64,000 nt of DNA from Candidatus Latescibacterota bacterium (GTDB lineage Bacteria; Latescibacterota; MWCZ01), in contig JAKJDF010000005.1 in assembly GCA_022706085.1 (NCBI GenBank), positions 62,001-126,000 of the forward strand, given 5' to 3'. Made by a program: the position numbers and the translations under genes. Under the pieces are notes generated by a model, which was given only the letters and a program-made list of their open reading frames with translations, searched no databases and was not told where the DNA came from. Every line of letters begins with the position of its first letter. Positions within the stretch are counted from its first letter, which is position 1. Below are positions 43,378-52,472 of this stretch, one piece after another.

Positions 43378-46098
43378 TCACCCTGCGACGGACTCCAGGG
43401 TGCGGGCCTCTTCAATTATGGTGTACGCTTCTATGATGTCGCCCACTTTGATGTCGTTGAAGTTCTCAATCGAGATACCGCATTCGTACCCTGAAGGGAC
43501 CTCCCGGACATCTTCTTTGACACGCCGGAGTGTAGCGATCTTCCCGTTGTACGCCTCGGCACCATCCCGCATGATTCGCACGCGTGCGCCCCGCGTCATG
43601 ACGCCGCTCCGGACCATGCAACCCGCAACGTTGCCCACACGCGGCACTTTGAACACCTGCCTGATCTCTGCGGTCCCCGTAACCTGCTCAGTAATCTTGG
43701 CATCCAGAAGGCCCGCGAGAGAGGCTTTGACCTCCTCAATCGCCTCGTAAATGACCTGATAGAGACGTATTTCCACCTGTTCCTGAGCGGCAAGTTCTCT
43801 TGCCCGTGCATCCGGGCGAACATGGAACCCGATGATGATCGCGTTCGAGGCAGAAGCGAGCAGCACATCGCTTTCACTTATTGCGCCGACGCCGCGGTGA
43901 ATCACCTGAATGGCCACTTCCGCGTTGGACAACCGTGCCAGTTCGTCGCTCAGCGCCTCCACGGAACCGTCCACGTCGCCTTTGACGATGACCGGCAGGA
44001 GCCGCAGCTCGCCTTCGCTGATCCGCCGCTTCAAGTCCGTCAATGAGACTTTCTTGATCCGGCTGTAGTCCTGCTCCCGCTTGATCTGCTGCCGGTACTG
44101 CGCGATTTCACGCGCTTCGCGTTCACTCTCGTAGACCGCGAACTTATCGCCCGCCATGGGAACGTCGTCAAAACCCAGAACCTGCACCGGCCTGCTGGGA
44201 CCCGCATCTTTGATCGGATTTCCGCGCTCGTCAAGCAGTGCGCGCACCCGACCTGCCTGCATTCCTGCAAGGAACGCATCCCCTACGCGCAATGTGCCAT
44301 TCTGAACGAGTACAGTGGCAACGGGCCCACGCCCCTTGTCAAGCCGTGCTTCGATCACAACACCGCGGGCAGGCCTGTTGGGGTTCGCTTTCAATTCCAT
44401 GAGCTCGGTCTCGAGCGCGAGTCGTTCCAGCAGCGTATCAACCCCTTGCCCGAACTTTGCGGAAATCTCCACCGACTGGACCTGCCCACCGAAGTCCTCA
44501 AGAATAACGCCATATTGCGTGAGCTGCTGTTTGATACGCGCCGGGTTGGCCGTCGGAAGGTCGATTTTGTTGATCGCTACGATGATGGGAACCTGCGCCG
44601 CACGTGCGTGGTTGATCGCCTCGATCGTTTGAGGCATCACATTGTCATCCGCGGCGACAACTAGAACCACGATATCAGTTACCTGTGCGCCGCGTGAGCG
44701 CATTGCGGTGAATGCTTCGTGACCCGGGGTGTCCAGAAACGTCACCCGCCCTTGTGGCGTCTCCACTTCGTACGCACCGATATGCTGGGTGATCCCTCCG
44801 GATTCGCCGGCGATGACGTTCGTCCGGCGAATGTAGTCCAGAAGCGAAGTCTTTCCGTGGTCCACATGGCCCATCACCGTGACAACCGGCGGCCGTGGAA
44901 CAAGGGAATCCGGGCTGTCTTCTTCCTCCTCCGGTTCCTCGATCTCAAGTTCCTGCATCTGCTGGACTTCAAATCCGAACTCATCCGCGATAATCTGGAT
45001 GGTGTCCATTTCCAGACGCTGGTTCACCGACACCATGAGTCCGAGCTTGAGACAGGTCGCGATGACTTCCGTAGGCTTCACACCCATCAGGTCTGCAAGT
45101 TCGCTCACGGAAACGAATTCGCTCACCCGAAGCACGTTCGAATCGTCAGCCTCTTCGGTCTGGCTCGTCTGAGAGTGACGCTCGTACGTCCGTTTCACCC
45201 GACCTCGGCCCATCTGCGAAAGCGTGCGGGCGACGCTCGCTTGTATTTCTGACTGAGAGACAGTTGGCTTCTTCCTCCGTTTCCCGCGTCTGCGACGCAC
45301 CCCCGCGATATCGCCAAGGCCGGAATCGGCAACATCCCCGGTATCGGCAACCGGTTCGATCGCGCCGCTGCCCGGAAGCGGAATAGTCTTGGCTTTCGCC
45401 CATTCAGCGAATTCCGGGTCCTCGTTCTCCAGTTCCATTTTGCGGAGACGATCGGCACGGGAGATATCCTCCGCCCCTTCTGATCTTCGGGGCCGCAGCG
45501 GCTTCAGAGCAGGGCGCTCCGGGCGTGCGGGCGCTTCCGGGCGCCTCGGCGCTTCAGTTGCGCCCGGCCTCCGCAGAGGCGGGAGAGCAGATGAACCGGC
45601 CGGCGGCGGAAACGACCGTTGAGGACGCTGTTGGTCGGGAACACCGGTACGGGACAAGGGCCGCAACGCAGGACGTTCTTTCTGGACGGCCGGCTTTTCT
45701 GGTTCCGTCTTTCCCTGCGCGGGTTCCACGGGTTTTGCGGGGACCGGTGTGCTCAACTGCGGTCGGATGGGAGTCGTGTCGACGGGAGGCATGAACACGC
45801 GCGAAGGCGGTGGAATCGGAACGGCAGGAGGAGTTGCCGGTTCAACGGGCTTCGGTTCGGCCGCAACGACCGAAACGGTTTCCGTCCCCTCAGGTGCAGC
45901 ATCGCTGGCAGGTTCCGCAGGGATAACGCCGTCGGGATACTTTTCAAAAACCTTGGTCAGACGATCAAGATCCTCGTCCTCCAGCGGGTCCATGTGCGTT
46001 TTCACCTCTATGCCAAGCGAGGCGCAACAGCTCATGAGAACCTGTGAACTGACGTGGAGCTCTTTCGCTACCTGATAAACTCGTTTGTGCTTTCGCAA
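43378..46098 (-). CDS. infB: Translation initiation factor IF-2
   Basis: GTPase that brings initiator tRNA to the 30S; 906 residues. The N-terminal IF2_N region (MRKHKRVYQVAKELHVSSQV) is followed by a long Pro/Glu/Arg-rich linker (about residues 65-240). The G domain near residue 410 has VTVMGHVDHGKTS (G1), DTPGHEAFTAMR (G3) and AINKIDLP (G4). The C-terminal domains end in the FNDIKVGDIIEAY segment. The start is TTG 46098 behind GGGAGGAA. It is 58 bases from nusA; the ylxR and L7Ae-like genes often placed between them are missing. Confidence 0.95.
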   Translation of the reverse strand: MRKHKRVYQVAKELHVSSQVLMSCCASLGIEVKTHMDPLEDEDLDRLTKVFEKYPDGVIPAEPASDAAPEGTETVSVVAAEPKPVEPATPPAVPIPPPSRVFMPPVDTTPIRPQLSTPVPAKPVEPAQGKTEPEKPAVQKERPALRPLSRTGVPDQQRPQRSFPPPAGSSALPPLRRPGATEAPRRPEAPARPERPALKPLRPRRSEGAEDISRADRLRKMELENEDPEFAEWAKAKTIPLPGSGAIEPVADTGDVADSGLGDIAGVRRRRGKRRKKPTVSQSEIQASVARTLSQMGRGRVKRTYERHSQTSQTEEADDSNVLRVSEFVSVSELADLMGVKPTEVIATCLKLGLMVSVNQRLEMDTIQIIADEFGFEVQQMQELEIEEPEEEEDSPDSLVPRPPVVTVMGHVDHGKTSLLDYIRRTNVIAGESGGITQHIGAYEVETPQGRVTFLDTPGHEAFTAMRSRGAQVTDIVVLVVAADDNVMPQTIEAINHARAAQVPIIVAINKIDLPTANPARIKQQLTQYGVILEDFGGQVQSVEISAKFGQGVDTLLERLALETELMELKANPNRPARGVVIEARLDKGRGPVATVLVQNGTLRVGDAFLAGMQAGRVRALLDERGNPIKDAGPSRPVQVLGFDDVPMAGDKFAVYESEREAREIAQYRQQIKREQDYSRIKKVSLTDLKRRISEGELRLLPVIVKGDVDGSVEALSDELARLSNAEVAIQVIHRGVGAISESDVLLASASNAIIIGFHVRPDARARELAAQEQVEIRLYQVIYEAIEEVKASLAGLLDAKITEQVTGTAEIRQVFKVPRVGNVAGCMVRSGVMTRGARVRIMRDGAEAYNGKIATLRRVKEDVREVPSGYECGISIENFNDIKVGDIIEAYTIIEEARTLESVAG

Positions 46099-46156
46099 CG
46101 CGTACGTTCCTCCCGAAATTCGGAATCCTTACACAGGAAGGGCGACACTAGTCCTA

Positions 46157-47554
46157 CTATGCCAGGCCCGGGGCTTCCGGGCTTGTTTCCGCGATTCCCG
46201 ACTCATCCGTTGCTGCCGGCCCGTAGGAGGGCTCCGCGACGAACGTTGCCAGATCCATGCCGGTTTCTTCCAGCGGAATCTGAAGCCGTTCCGCATACTC
46301 CTGCCGTTTTGCTTCCAGCAAGTCCGTGGCTTCGTCCAGCAACTGGGCCGCCCGTTCTGCCGAAATTCCGGCAATATCGGCGATCTCCACCGCGGAACGT
46401 TCCGAGAGCTCCAGAGCGGAGCTTATACCGGCTTCGGTAAGAGCCTGGGCAACAGCCGGTGTTGAACCGGGAAGCTCCGAGACGGGAACACGAAGGAATC
46501 CGTCGCGCTCTTTCTTCTTCGCGTACTGCTCTTCCGTCATGATCTCGACGCGCCAACCCGTGAGCTGCGCCGCGAGACGTGCGTTCTGGCCGCCACGACC
46601 GATCGCGATGGAGAGCTGATCCTCGTCAACGATCGCAATCATCGTCTGGCGGTCCTGGTCCACTTCGACGCGCTGAATCTCCGCTGGAGCGAGAGAGCGC
46701 TGGAAAAACACAACGGGATCCGGGGACCATTCGATGATGTCAACACGCTCGTTGTTCAATTCGCGGACCACCTGCTGGATCCGCATGCCTTTCTGACCTA
46801 TGCAGGCGCCCACCGGATCCACACGGTCATCGCGACTGGCGACTGCCACCTTGGCGCGGCTTCCCGGATCACGAGCAACAGCGATCACCTCGACGGTGCC
46901 GTCGTACACTTCCGGGACTTCCATCTGGAACAGACGTTCCAGGAAGCCGGGATGGGTGCGGGAAAGAATCACCTGCGGCCCCTTCGTGTCCTTCAGAACG
47001 TCCTTCACGTAAGCACGGACCGTGTCCTTCTGGCGATAGCGATCACGGGGTATCTGCTCGGATACGGGCAGGATTCCTTCCGCACGGCCCAGATCTACGA
47101 TCACGTCGCCACGAAGCACCTGCTGCGCAGTCCCTATCCGGATATCGCTGATGGCTTCGCGGAATGTCTCGTACACCCGTTGTCGCTCAGCTTCGCGCAC
47201 CTTCTGGATGAGCATCTGCTTCGCGGACTGAATAGCCATCCTTCCGAATGCGGTGAAGGGAATAGGCTGTGCTACTCCTTCGCCAATCGCAGCTTCGGGA
47301 TCTATCTTCTTCGCGTCAGCCAGCGAAATCTCGATGGCGGGGTCCTCGACCTTTTCCACTACTGCTTTGTGCGCCCAGATGACTATTTCGCCCGTGTTCT
47401 GATCCACTTCCACGTCGATATTGTCGGAAAGACCGAATTTCTTCTTCGCCGCCGAAAGCAGCCCCTCCTCCAACGTATCGATGACTAGGTCCATCGTAAC
47501 GTTCTTTTCGCGGGCCACCTGGCGTAGTGCTTCGAGCACATCGTCGCGATTCAT
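46157..47554 (-). CDS. nusA: Transcription termination/antitermination factor NusA
   Basis: Modulates pausing, termination and antitermination on RNA polymerase; 465 residues. It contains an N-terminal NusA domain (MNRDDVLEALRQVAREKNVT), an S1 domain (LRGDVIVDLGRAEGILPVSEQ), then two KH domains with VGACIGQKGMRIQQV and SIAIGRGGQNARLAAQL. The C-terminal helix-hairpin-helix-like region (EIADIAGISAERAAQLLDEA) resembles the acidic repeat part. It overlaps rimP in an ATGA at 47551-47554, giving the conserved rimP-nusA order. Confidence 0.96.
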   Translation of the reverse strand: MNRDDVLEALRQVAREKNVTMDLVIDTLEEGLLSAAKKKFGLSDNIDVEVDQNTGEIVIWAHKAVVEKVEDPAIEISLADAKKIDPEAAIGEGVAQPIPFTAFGRMAIQSAKQMLIQKVREAERQRVYETFREAISDIRIGTAQQVLRGDVIVDLGRAEGILPVSEQIPRDRYRQKDTVRAYVKDVLKDTKGPQVILSRTHPGFLERLFQMEVPEVYDGTVEVIAVARDPGSRAKVAVASRDDRVDPVGACIGQKGMRIQQVVRELNNERVDIIEWSPDPVVFFQRSLAPAEIQRVEVDQDRQTMIAIVDEDQLSIAIGRGGQNARLAAQLTGWRVEIMTEEQYAKKKERDGFLRVPVSELPGSTPAVAQALTEAGISSALELSERSAVEIADIAGISAERAAQLLDEATDLLEAKRQEYAERLQIPLEETGMDLATFVAEPSYGPAATDESGIAETSPEAPGLA

Positions 47555-48123
47555 CTGCGTGTTGTTCTCCGTGCCATTTTGCCTCTCGGAGTCGTGTTTC
47601 CAATGACAAAAAGAATTTTCGCGTTGCGTAGTTCCGCGAACGGAACGGCAACGCAGCCTGAAAGGTCTCCCGCCTCGGGGAGGATCCCGCTTTCTGACAG
47701 GATCAGCGTATCTTCAGAACAGGAAACCACTTTCCCTGTCAACGTATCGGTTCCCGCGTCGGATTGGCGTTCGACCTGAACCCACCTGTTGACGACCCGC
47801 GAGAAGTCCTTCACCGTGCGAAGGGGACGATCGGGACCCGGGGAAGTGATTTCGAGGGCAAAATCCCGCGGCGCGGCCATCCGCGCTTCCCACTCGAGAT
47901 CAAACTCGCGGCTCAGGCGGGCGCAGGTGTCCGCCCCTACACCACCTTCCTGATCCACTACCAGCCTGACGGACCGTGATCTTCCAGCACCAAGCCACCT
48001 GATTTCCAGAACTTCCACACCCATGGGGCCGGCAATTGCGGTCACAACGTTCTGGACGGAATCTCTTTCCTCTTGTTGCACAAGGCGCCCCGATATGAAA
48101 AGAGTGAGCGCGCGCCCACTCAT
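47551..48123 (-). CDS. rimP: Ribosome maturation factor RimP
   Basis: Needed for 30S subunit assembly. The 190-residue protein has the two-domain RimP fold: SVRLVVDQEGGVGADTCARLSRE then FALEITSPGPDRPLRTVKDFSR, followed by an SH3-like C-terminal domain. The very C terminus (KMARRTTRR) is a basic tail. It is the first gene of the rimP-nusA-infB cluster and follows lptE after 59 bases. Confidence 0.92.
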   Translation of the reverse strand: MSGRALTLFISGRLVQQEERDSVQNVVTAIAGPMGVEVLEIRWLGAGRSRSVRLVVDQEGGVGADTCARLSREFDLEWEARMAAPRDFALEITSPGPDRPLRTVKDFSRVVNRWVQVERQSDAGTDTLTGKVVSCSEDTLILSESGILPEAGDLSGCVAVPFAELRNAKILFVIGNTTPRGKMARRTTRR

Positions 48124-48182
48124 AAATCATATGAAGGTACGCATTTTCGCGGCCGAACGCAACGACGCGTGCGTGTGCAGTC

Positions 48183-48722
48183 CTACCAACCGCTGAGGAA
48201 CCCGTCGATCACCTGGCGAGCGACTTCCTGAACTGCCGCGGCATAGGCCGCATCCCTGGCCGCAACCCCCGCCGTCGCGTCGTACTGGCCCAGCCCCTGG
48301 ATTCCTTCCCGTTCCCACAGATTTCTGCGCCGAACGCGATCCCACACCGACGCGTCCACCAGAACGGTCACACGGTAACGGCTCACCTGCGTCCCGGAAA
48401 AGGTGAGCGGCTCCTCGCTTACGCGCGCGACGCGCCCCCGCACTACTGCGTCAGCACCGGAAAACGGAGCGTAACGAACCTGCGACCTGGTAACCAGTTG
48501 ATCCGAGATGGCTCGCGAAAGACGCTCCTCCACACCGGCTTCTGTCGTCGAGTTCTCGAAAAACTCCACACCAACCGTTCTTACGTGCGAGGGTAACCCC
48601 CCTTCAACGGAGTACACACCACACCCCGTCGTGGTCAGCCCCACGACGATCGCGAAGACAGTGCCGGCTGCTGCGCGCGCGCGCCCACTTCCGGGCAATT
48701 CCGTCACACAGCCTCCATCCAT
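48183..48722 (-). CDS. lptE: LptE-like LPS-assembly lipoprotein
   Basis: Plug lipoprotein of the LptD-LptE translocon that inserts LPS in the outer membrane; 179 residues. A signal peptide precedes the lipobox TTGC (near residue 34), then GVYSVEGGLPSHVRTVGVEFFENST, EERLSRAISDQLV and DAVVRGRVARVS, all typical of the LptE family. It shows that the cell has an LPS-type outer membrane. The start ATG 48722 lies 19 bases inside the end of mtnA. It is embedded in an operon with methionine salvage and translation genes. Confidence 0.83.
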   Translation of the reverse strand: MDGGCVTELPGSGRARAAAGTVFAIVVGLTTTGCGVYSVEGGLPSHVRTVGVEFFENSTTEAGVEERLSRAISDQLVTRSQVRYAPFSGADAVVRGRVARVSEEPLTFSGTQVSRYRVTVLVDASVWDRVRRRNLWEREGIQGLGQYDATAGVAARDAAYAAAVQEVARQVIDGFLSGW

Positions 48723-49729
48723 TTTTTGAGCGCCGCCGAGTAAGGAGGACGGGCAATACCGAACTCTGTGACAATCCCGGAAATCAGTTCGGCGGGAGTG
48801 ACGTCGAACGCTGGGTTGAACACCTGCGCCGATTCGGGAACGGTATTCGGCCCGAACCCGCGCCTGACCTCGTTTTCGTTCCGCAGTTCGATGGGGATCC
48901 CGGAGCCATCCGGTATGGAGATGTCAACGGTGGACATGGGGGCCACCACGTAGAATGGTACGTTGTGGTGGCGCGCAATGATCGCGAGGCCGTACGTGCC
49001 GATTTTGTTCGCCGCGTCCCCGTTTGCGGCGATGCGGTCTGCTCCCACGAACACGCCATCTACGTTCTTCTGCCGCATCACGGCCGCGGCCATGTTGTCG
49101 CAGATCACCGTCACGTCGATTCCGGCTTTGGAAAGTTCCCACGCCGTCAGGCGGGCACCCTGCAGGAGAGGCCGGGTTTCATCTGCGAATACCCGAAGCC
49201 GCTTCCCGATTTCGGCCGCCGCATAGAACACTCCGAGCGCGGTGCCATACCCCGACGTAGCCAATCCCCCCGCGTTGCAATGAGTGAATACCGTTGCCTC
49301 GTCCGGCAGCAACGCGGCGCCATGACGGCCCATCGCCTCACACCGACGAAAGTCGTCAACCTCGATAGCCTGCGCTTCCTTGAGCAAACTTGTTACAAGT
49401 TCACCGTCTGCTGATGCGTCGGCAACGGACGCCATGCGATCGAGAGCCCAGAAGAGGTTCACCGCCGTCGGACGCGTTTTCCGCAGGCGCGTGATGGCTG
49501 CGGCGACCGCCTCCCGGCGGCGCGAAAGACCCGCGTTCATTGCGGCAATCACAACCCCGTACGCCGCTGCCACACCGATGGCCGGAGCGCCACGGACCTG
49601 GAGCGTTTCGATAGCGTTCGCCAGAACCTCGACATCGGTACAGACGAAGTATCGCTCGTCGTTCGGGAGGAGCGTCTGATCAAGCAGTCTGAGTCCGTCG
49701 CCCACCCATTCAAGTGTCTGAATCTTCAT
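48704..49729 (-). CDS. mtnA: S-methyl-5-thioribose-1-phosphate isomerase
   Basis: Isomerises methylthioribose-1-phosphate to the ribulose phosphate in methionine salvage; 341 residues with an eIF2B-like Rossmann fold. Family features are VRGAPAIGVAAAYGV, FTHCNAGGLATSGYGTALG with the catalytic Cys, and GADRIAANGDAANKIGTYG with the catalytic Asp. It overlaps the PfkB gene in an ATGA and overlaps lptE by 19 bases. Upstream salvage genes (MTA phosphorylase, MTR kinase) are not in the window; the adjacent kinase might substitute, which is speculation. Confidence 0.92.
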   Translation of the reverse strand: MKIQTLEWVGDGLRLLDQTLLPNDERYFVCTDVEVLANAIETLQVRGAPAIGVAAAYGVVIAAMNAGLSRRREAVAAAITRLRKTRPTAVNLFWALDRMASVADASADGELVTSLLKEAQAIEVDDFRRCEAMGRHGAALLPDEATVFTHCNAGGLATSGYGTALGVFYAAAEIGKRLRVFADETRPLLQGARLTAWELSKAGIDVTVICDNMAAAVMRQKNVDGVFVGADRIAANGDAANKIGTYGLAIIARHHNVPFYVVAPMSTVDISIPDGSGIPIELRNENEVRRGFGPNTVPESAQVFNPAFDVTPAELISGIVTEFGIARPPYSAALKKWMEAV

Positions 49730-50664
49730 GCGTTCTGGTGCTCCTGATCGTGCGGATCGGGAAGAAATGAAATGGACCGAAGCCAGCGGTACCGTTCGTC
49801 AAGTGCCTCGCGCCTCGCGCCCCTGAGCCGGTTGAATGAGTAATCTTCCACCGCCAGACTTGCGGCAGCCGTTCCGTACGCAAGCGCCCGGCGCAACCCA
49901 GAGACGGTGACATCGCCTGTCGCGGCGATGTATCCCAGCATTCCCCCTGCGAAGGAGTCGCCGGCTCCCGTGGGGTCAACCACCGTTTCCAGTGGAAGCG
50001 CCGGGAGGACGGCGAACTCGTCTCCCACGGCAAGAAGCACCCCGTGCTCGCCTTTTTTCACTATTACCGCGCGGGGACCCATGTCCAGAATCGAACGGGC
50101 GGCAACCGCCAGATTCGTCTTCCCTGTAAGGGCCCTGGCTTCCGAGTCGTTGATAACTACCATGTGGACGCGCTTCAGCACACAGGCCAGGTCGTCCGCC
50201 GCATCGCGGATCCACATGTCCATCGTGTCCAGCGCCACCCACTCCGGACCGGCCATCTGGTCAAGCACGTGTAACTGAAGCCGGGGTGCGATGTTTCCGA
50301 GAAACACGATTCTGTCGCGGCGGTACCGGTCAGGAATGCGTGGCGCGAAATTCGCAAAGACGTTGAGTTCTGTCGCCAGCGTCCGACGGTTGTTCATGTC
50401 CTCTTCGTACACCCCAGTCCACCGGAACGTGTTGCCCTCGGCGGTTTCCAGACCTTCCAGATCCACGCCCCTTTCCTCAAGAAACGCGATCCCGGCACGG
50501 TCAAAATCAGTCCCAACAATCCCGACGAGATGAACCGGAGCGAACAGGGACGCCGCGGCAGCACCAAAAAGAGCGGATCCGCCAAGCGCGTTTTCCACTC
50601 TGCCGCCAGGTGTTTCCACGTTATCATACGCGACTGAACCCACGATGAGAAGCGAATCAGGCAT
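49726..50664 (-). CDS. PfkB-family sugar or nucleoside kinase
   Basis: A 312-residue ribokinase-like kinase. The N-terminal LLIVGSVAYDNV, the GGSALFGAAAAS loop and the catalytic motif VVDPTGAGDSFAGGMLGY with its Asp base are present. The acceptor could be ribose, adenosine or a thioribose. ATG 50664 is behind AAGGAAA. It is translationally coupled (ATGA) to mtnA, which makes a thioribose-linked role attractive, but known MTR kinases belong to another fold, so this is only an inference. A hairpin sits between it and the FtsZ-like gene. Confidence 0.85.
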   Translation of the reverse strand: MPDSLLIVGSVAYDNVETPGGRVENALGGSALFGAAAASLFAPVHLVGIVGTDFDRAGIAFLEERGVDLEGLETAEGNTFRWTGVYEEDMNNRRTLATELNVFANFAPRIPDRYRRDRIVFLGNIAPRLQLHVLDQMAGPEWVALDTMDMWIRDAADDLACVLKRVHMVVINDSEARALTGKTNLAVAARSILDMGPRAVIVKKGEHGVLLAVGDEFAVLPALPLETVVDPTGAGDSFAGGMLGYIAATGDVTVSGLRRALAYGTAAASLAVEDYSFNRLRGARREALDERYRWLRSISFLPDPHDQEHQNA

Positions 50665-50698
50665 AGTTGTTTTTCCTTGACGTTCACGCGTACACGCA

Positions 50699-50735
50699 GA
50701 AGCCGCAGGAACTGCCCGGACAGACCTGCGGCTTC
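50699..50735 (-). other. Perfect 11-base stem-loop between FtsZ-like and PfkB genes
   Basis: GAAGCCGCAGG pairs with CCTGCGGCTTC over a 15-base loop, without a T run. It could be an mRNA stability or processing element rather than a Rho-independent terminator. Confidence 0.5.
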
Positions 50736-50783
50736 CAGGAACACCCCAAATCCGGCTGCCTGCGGCAAGGTCCGCGAGGAGGA

Positions 50784-51956
50784 CTACCGGGGACGCCTCT
50801 CGGTGGGCGATGGCTGCCCGCCGACGCCCGCCGGAACCGGCCCGATGTACCCCGCGGAGAACAGGTCGAGCCCGGAAAGCTCCCCGAGATCAAGTTCCTC
50901 GATCGGGCGCGCAACTTTGACGCCCAGCGCAGGCCCTTCTTCCTTCGCCTGCCCGAGAACCGTGCGCAACCGGTTGGGGAACGGAAGGCCTCCAAGCATG
51001 GTATACAGGCGGGGCATCTGGTCGGGAGGCCCCTGGAAAAGACCGGCGTAAATACCACTGGTATCGGTGAGTTCGCGAATCTGCCTGATCAGGCTCTCGA
51101 AGATGTCCGCCGGCGCGCGATCGAGCAGGTCCTGCGGCGCCACAAGGATGATGCCCGCCATTGTCGCGTCTTTGTAATCGAAACCGGAGGCCAGAAGTCC
51201 TGAGGAATCCCAGATGCTTCTCAGGCCGTTCGCAAGGCGATCCCTTATCAGCAGGTCGTCATCGGTGAGATCAGCGGCGCCGTAGATGAGCACGCCACGC
51301 GAGGCGAACACGCGCCGGAAGTCCTCCCCGTCGAAACCGCGGATCGGCATGTACAGTTCGTTTGTGCTGAGCGTGTTCATCTCGTGCAGCCGCTCCACCG
51401 CCGCCTGATTCGCGGAAGAGTAAAATGCGGTCAGGCTTTCACTTCGGTACTGACGCAGAATCTTCTCATTGTCCACGAGTATGATGCTGGCGACGTCCGA
51501 ATTGCGGAAGAGATTGATGGCATTTACCGCGTTGATTTTCGCGATGCTGCTCTCGTGGTCTTTCGGAAGAGAAGCCAGCGCGGAAATGGGGATATCCAGC
51601 CTCGCCAGGATATTCGCGAGCACGGCGATGTTGCTGCCCGTGCCGCCACCAAGGCCAGCGCACAGAAGCAGGTGTTTGCACCCTTCGAGCTGGGTACCCA
51701 CTGCTTCCACTATGATGTCGCTGCTCGCCTCGAGGCTCCGCTGACCCAGCGCCATGTCCTGTCCGGCCCCGTCACGCCCTTCGTACCCGATATAGATGCG
51801 TTTTCTGGGGTCCAGCGAAAGCGCGCGAAGGTCCGTATGTGAAGTGTTCACCGCAACGGCTTTGTACCCGAGCCTCGTGAACTCAACGGCCAGGTTGCCG
51901 CCGCATTCGCCCAGTCCGACGATGCCAAGGTCCAAACACTTCTGCCCTTCTGACAT
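50784..51956 (-). CDS. Divergent FtsZ/tubulin-like GTPase
   Basis: A 390-residue cytoplasmic protein with the tubulin/FtsZ layout. The first strand and nucleotide loop read LGIVGLGECGGNLAVEF (about 10-26), with AVNTSHTDLRAL after it. The tubulin signature is GLGGGTGSNIAV at 101-112 (GGGTGS 103-108). NEKILR (163-168) corresponds to the FtsZ nucleotide-sugar contact. GFDYKD (258-263) matches the catalytic T7 loop NxDxxD, with both Asp kept but Asn replaced by Gly. It lacks the FtsZ C-terminal tail that binds FtsA. ATG 51956 follows GAGGAGGAG. It is 14 bases from rsfS, in a housekeeping operon, and is not the division FtsZ in its normal dcw setting. Confidence 0.85.
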   Translation of the reverse strand: MSEGQKCLDLGIVGLGECGGNLAVEFTRLGYKAVAVNTSHTDLRALSLDPRKRIYIGYEGRDGAGQDMALGQRSLEASSDIIVEAVGTQLEGCKHLLLCAGLGGGTGSNIAVLANILARLDIPISALASLPKDHESSIAKINAVNAINLFRNSDVASIILVDNEKILRQYRSESLTAFYSSANQAAVERLHEMNTLSTNELYMPIRGFDGEDFRRVFASRGVLIYGAADLTDDDLLIRDRLANGLRSIWDSSGLLASGFDYKDATMAGIILVAPQDLLDRAPADIFESLIRQIRELTDTSGIYAGLFQGPPDQMPRLYTMLGGLPFPNRLRTVLGQAKEEGPALGVKVARPIEELDLGELSGLDLFSAGYIGPVPAGVGGQPSPTERRPR

Positions 51957-51970
51957 CTACTCCTCCTCTT

Positions 51971-52429
51971 TCACGATCGCGGGTTGTCCGCAGGCGGGAG
52001 GTTCCCCGCGCGCAGAGTTTCCCGTGCGCGGGGCGGAACGTCCGGGAAGGGAACGCGCGGCGCATCCGCCCACATTTCCTCCAGACCGTAGAACTTGCGT
52101 GCGTCCTCTCGAAAAATATGCACCACCGTGTCCACGAAATCTACGAGCACCCAGTTGAGGGATTCCTCACCCTCAACGTGCCACGGATCCCGGCCAAACG
52201 GCACCAGAGCCTCTCGCACCGCATCAAGGATTGCGCGGGCATGGACATCAACGTCCGCACTGCACAACACGAAAAAATCCGCGACGTCGGTAAGCCCTCG
52301 CAGATCCATGACTACAACATTCGACGCCTTCTTGCTTCTGACCGCCTCCACAAGAATCCCGACCGTTTCGGGAACGGGGGCGGCATCGCGTGCCGGTTTC
52401 CTTCGTGAACGCGCCTTTTTCTGTATCAT
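51971..52429 (-). CDS. rsfS: Ribosomal silencing factor RsfS
   Basis: Binds L14 and blocks subunit joining under starvation. The 152-residue protein carries the conserved DVADFFVLCSADVDVHARAI and GEESLNWVLVDFVDTVVHIF segments, with a family end at REDARKFYGLEE. An N-terminal basic stretch of about 20 residues and a Pro-rich C terminus are extra. It is followed after 14 bases by the FtsZ-like gene and preceded by the secreted protein gene. Confidence 0.92.
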   Translation of the reverse strand: MIQKKARSRRKPARDAAPVPETVGILVEAVRSKKASNVVVMDLRGLTDVADFFVLCSADVDVHARAILDAVREALVPFGRDPWHVEGEESLNWVLVDFVDTVVHIFREDARKFYGLEEMWADAPRVPFPDVPPRARETLRAGNLPPADNPRS

Positions 52430-52472
52430 TCAGCTTCCGGTTGAGGTCCACGCGCGCCCGTTCGGGACGGCA

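Noticed and set aside
49726-50664. Assigning the PfkB kinase as methylthioribose kinase because it is next to mtnA
   Set aside because: Known MTR kinases have a protein-kinase-like fold; adjacency alone is not enough.
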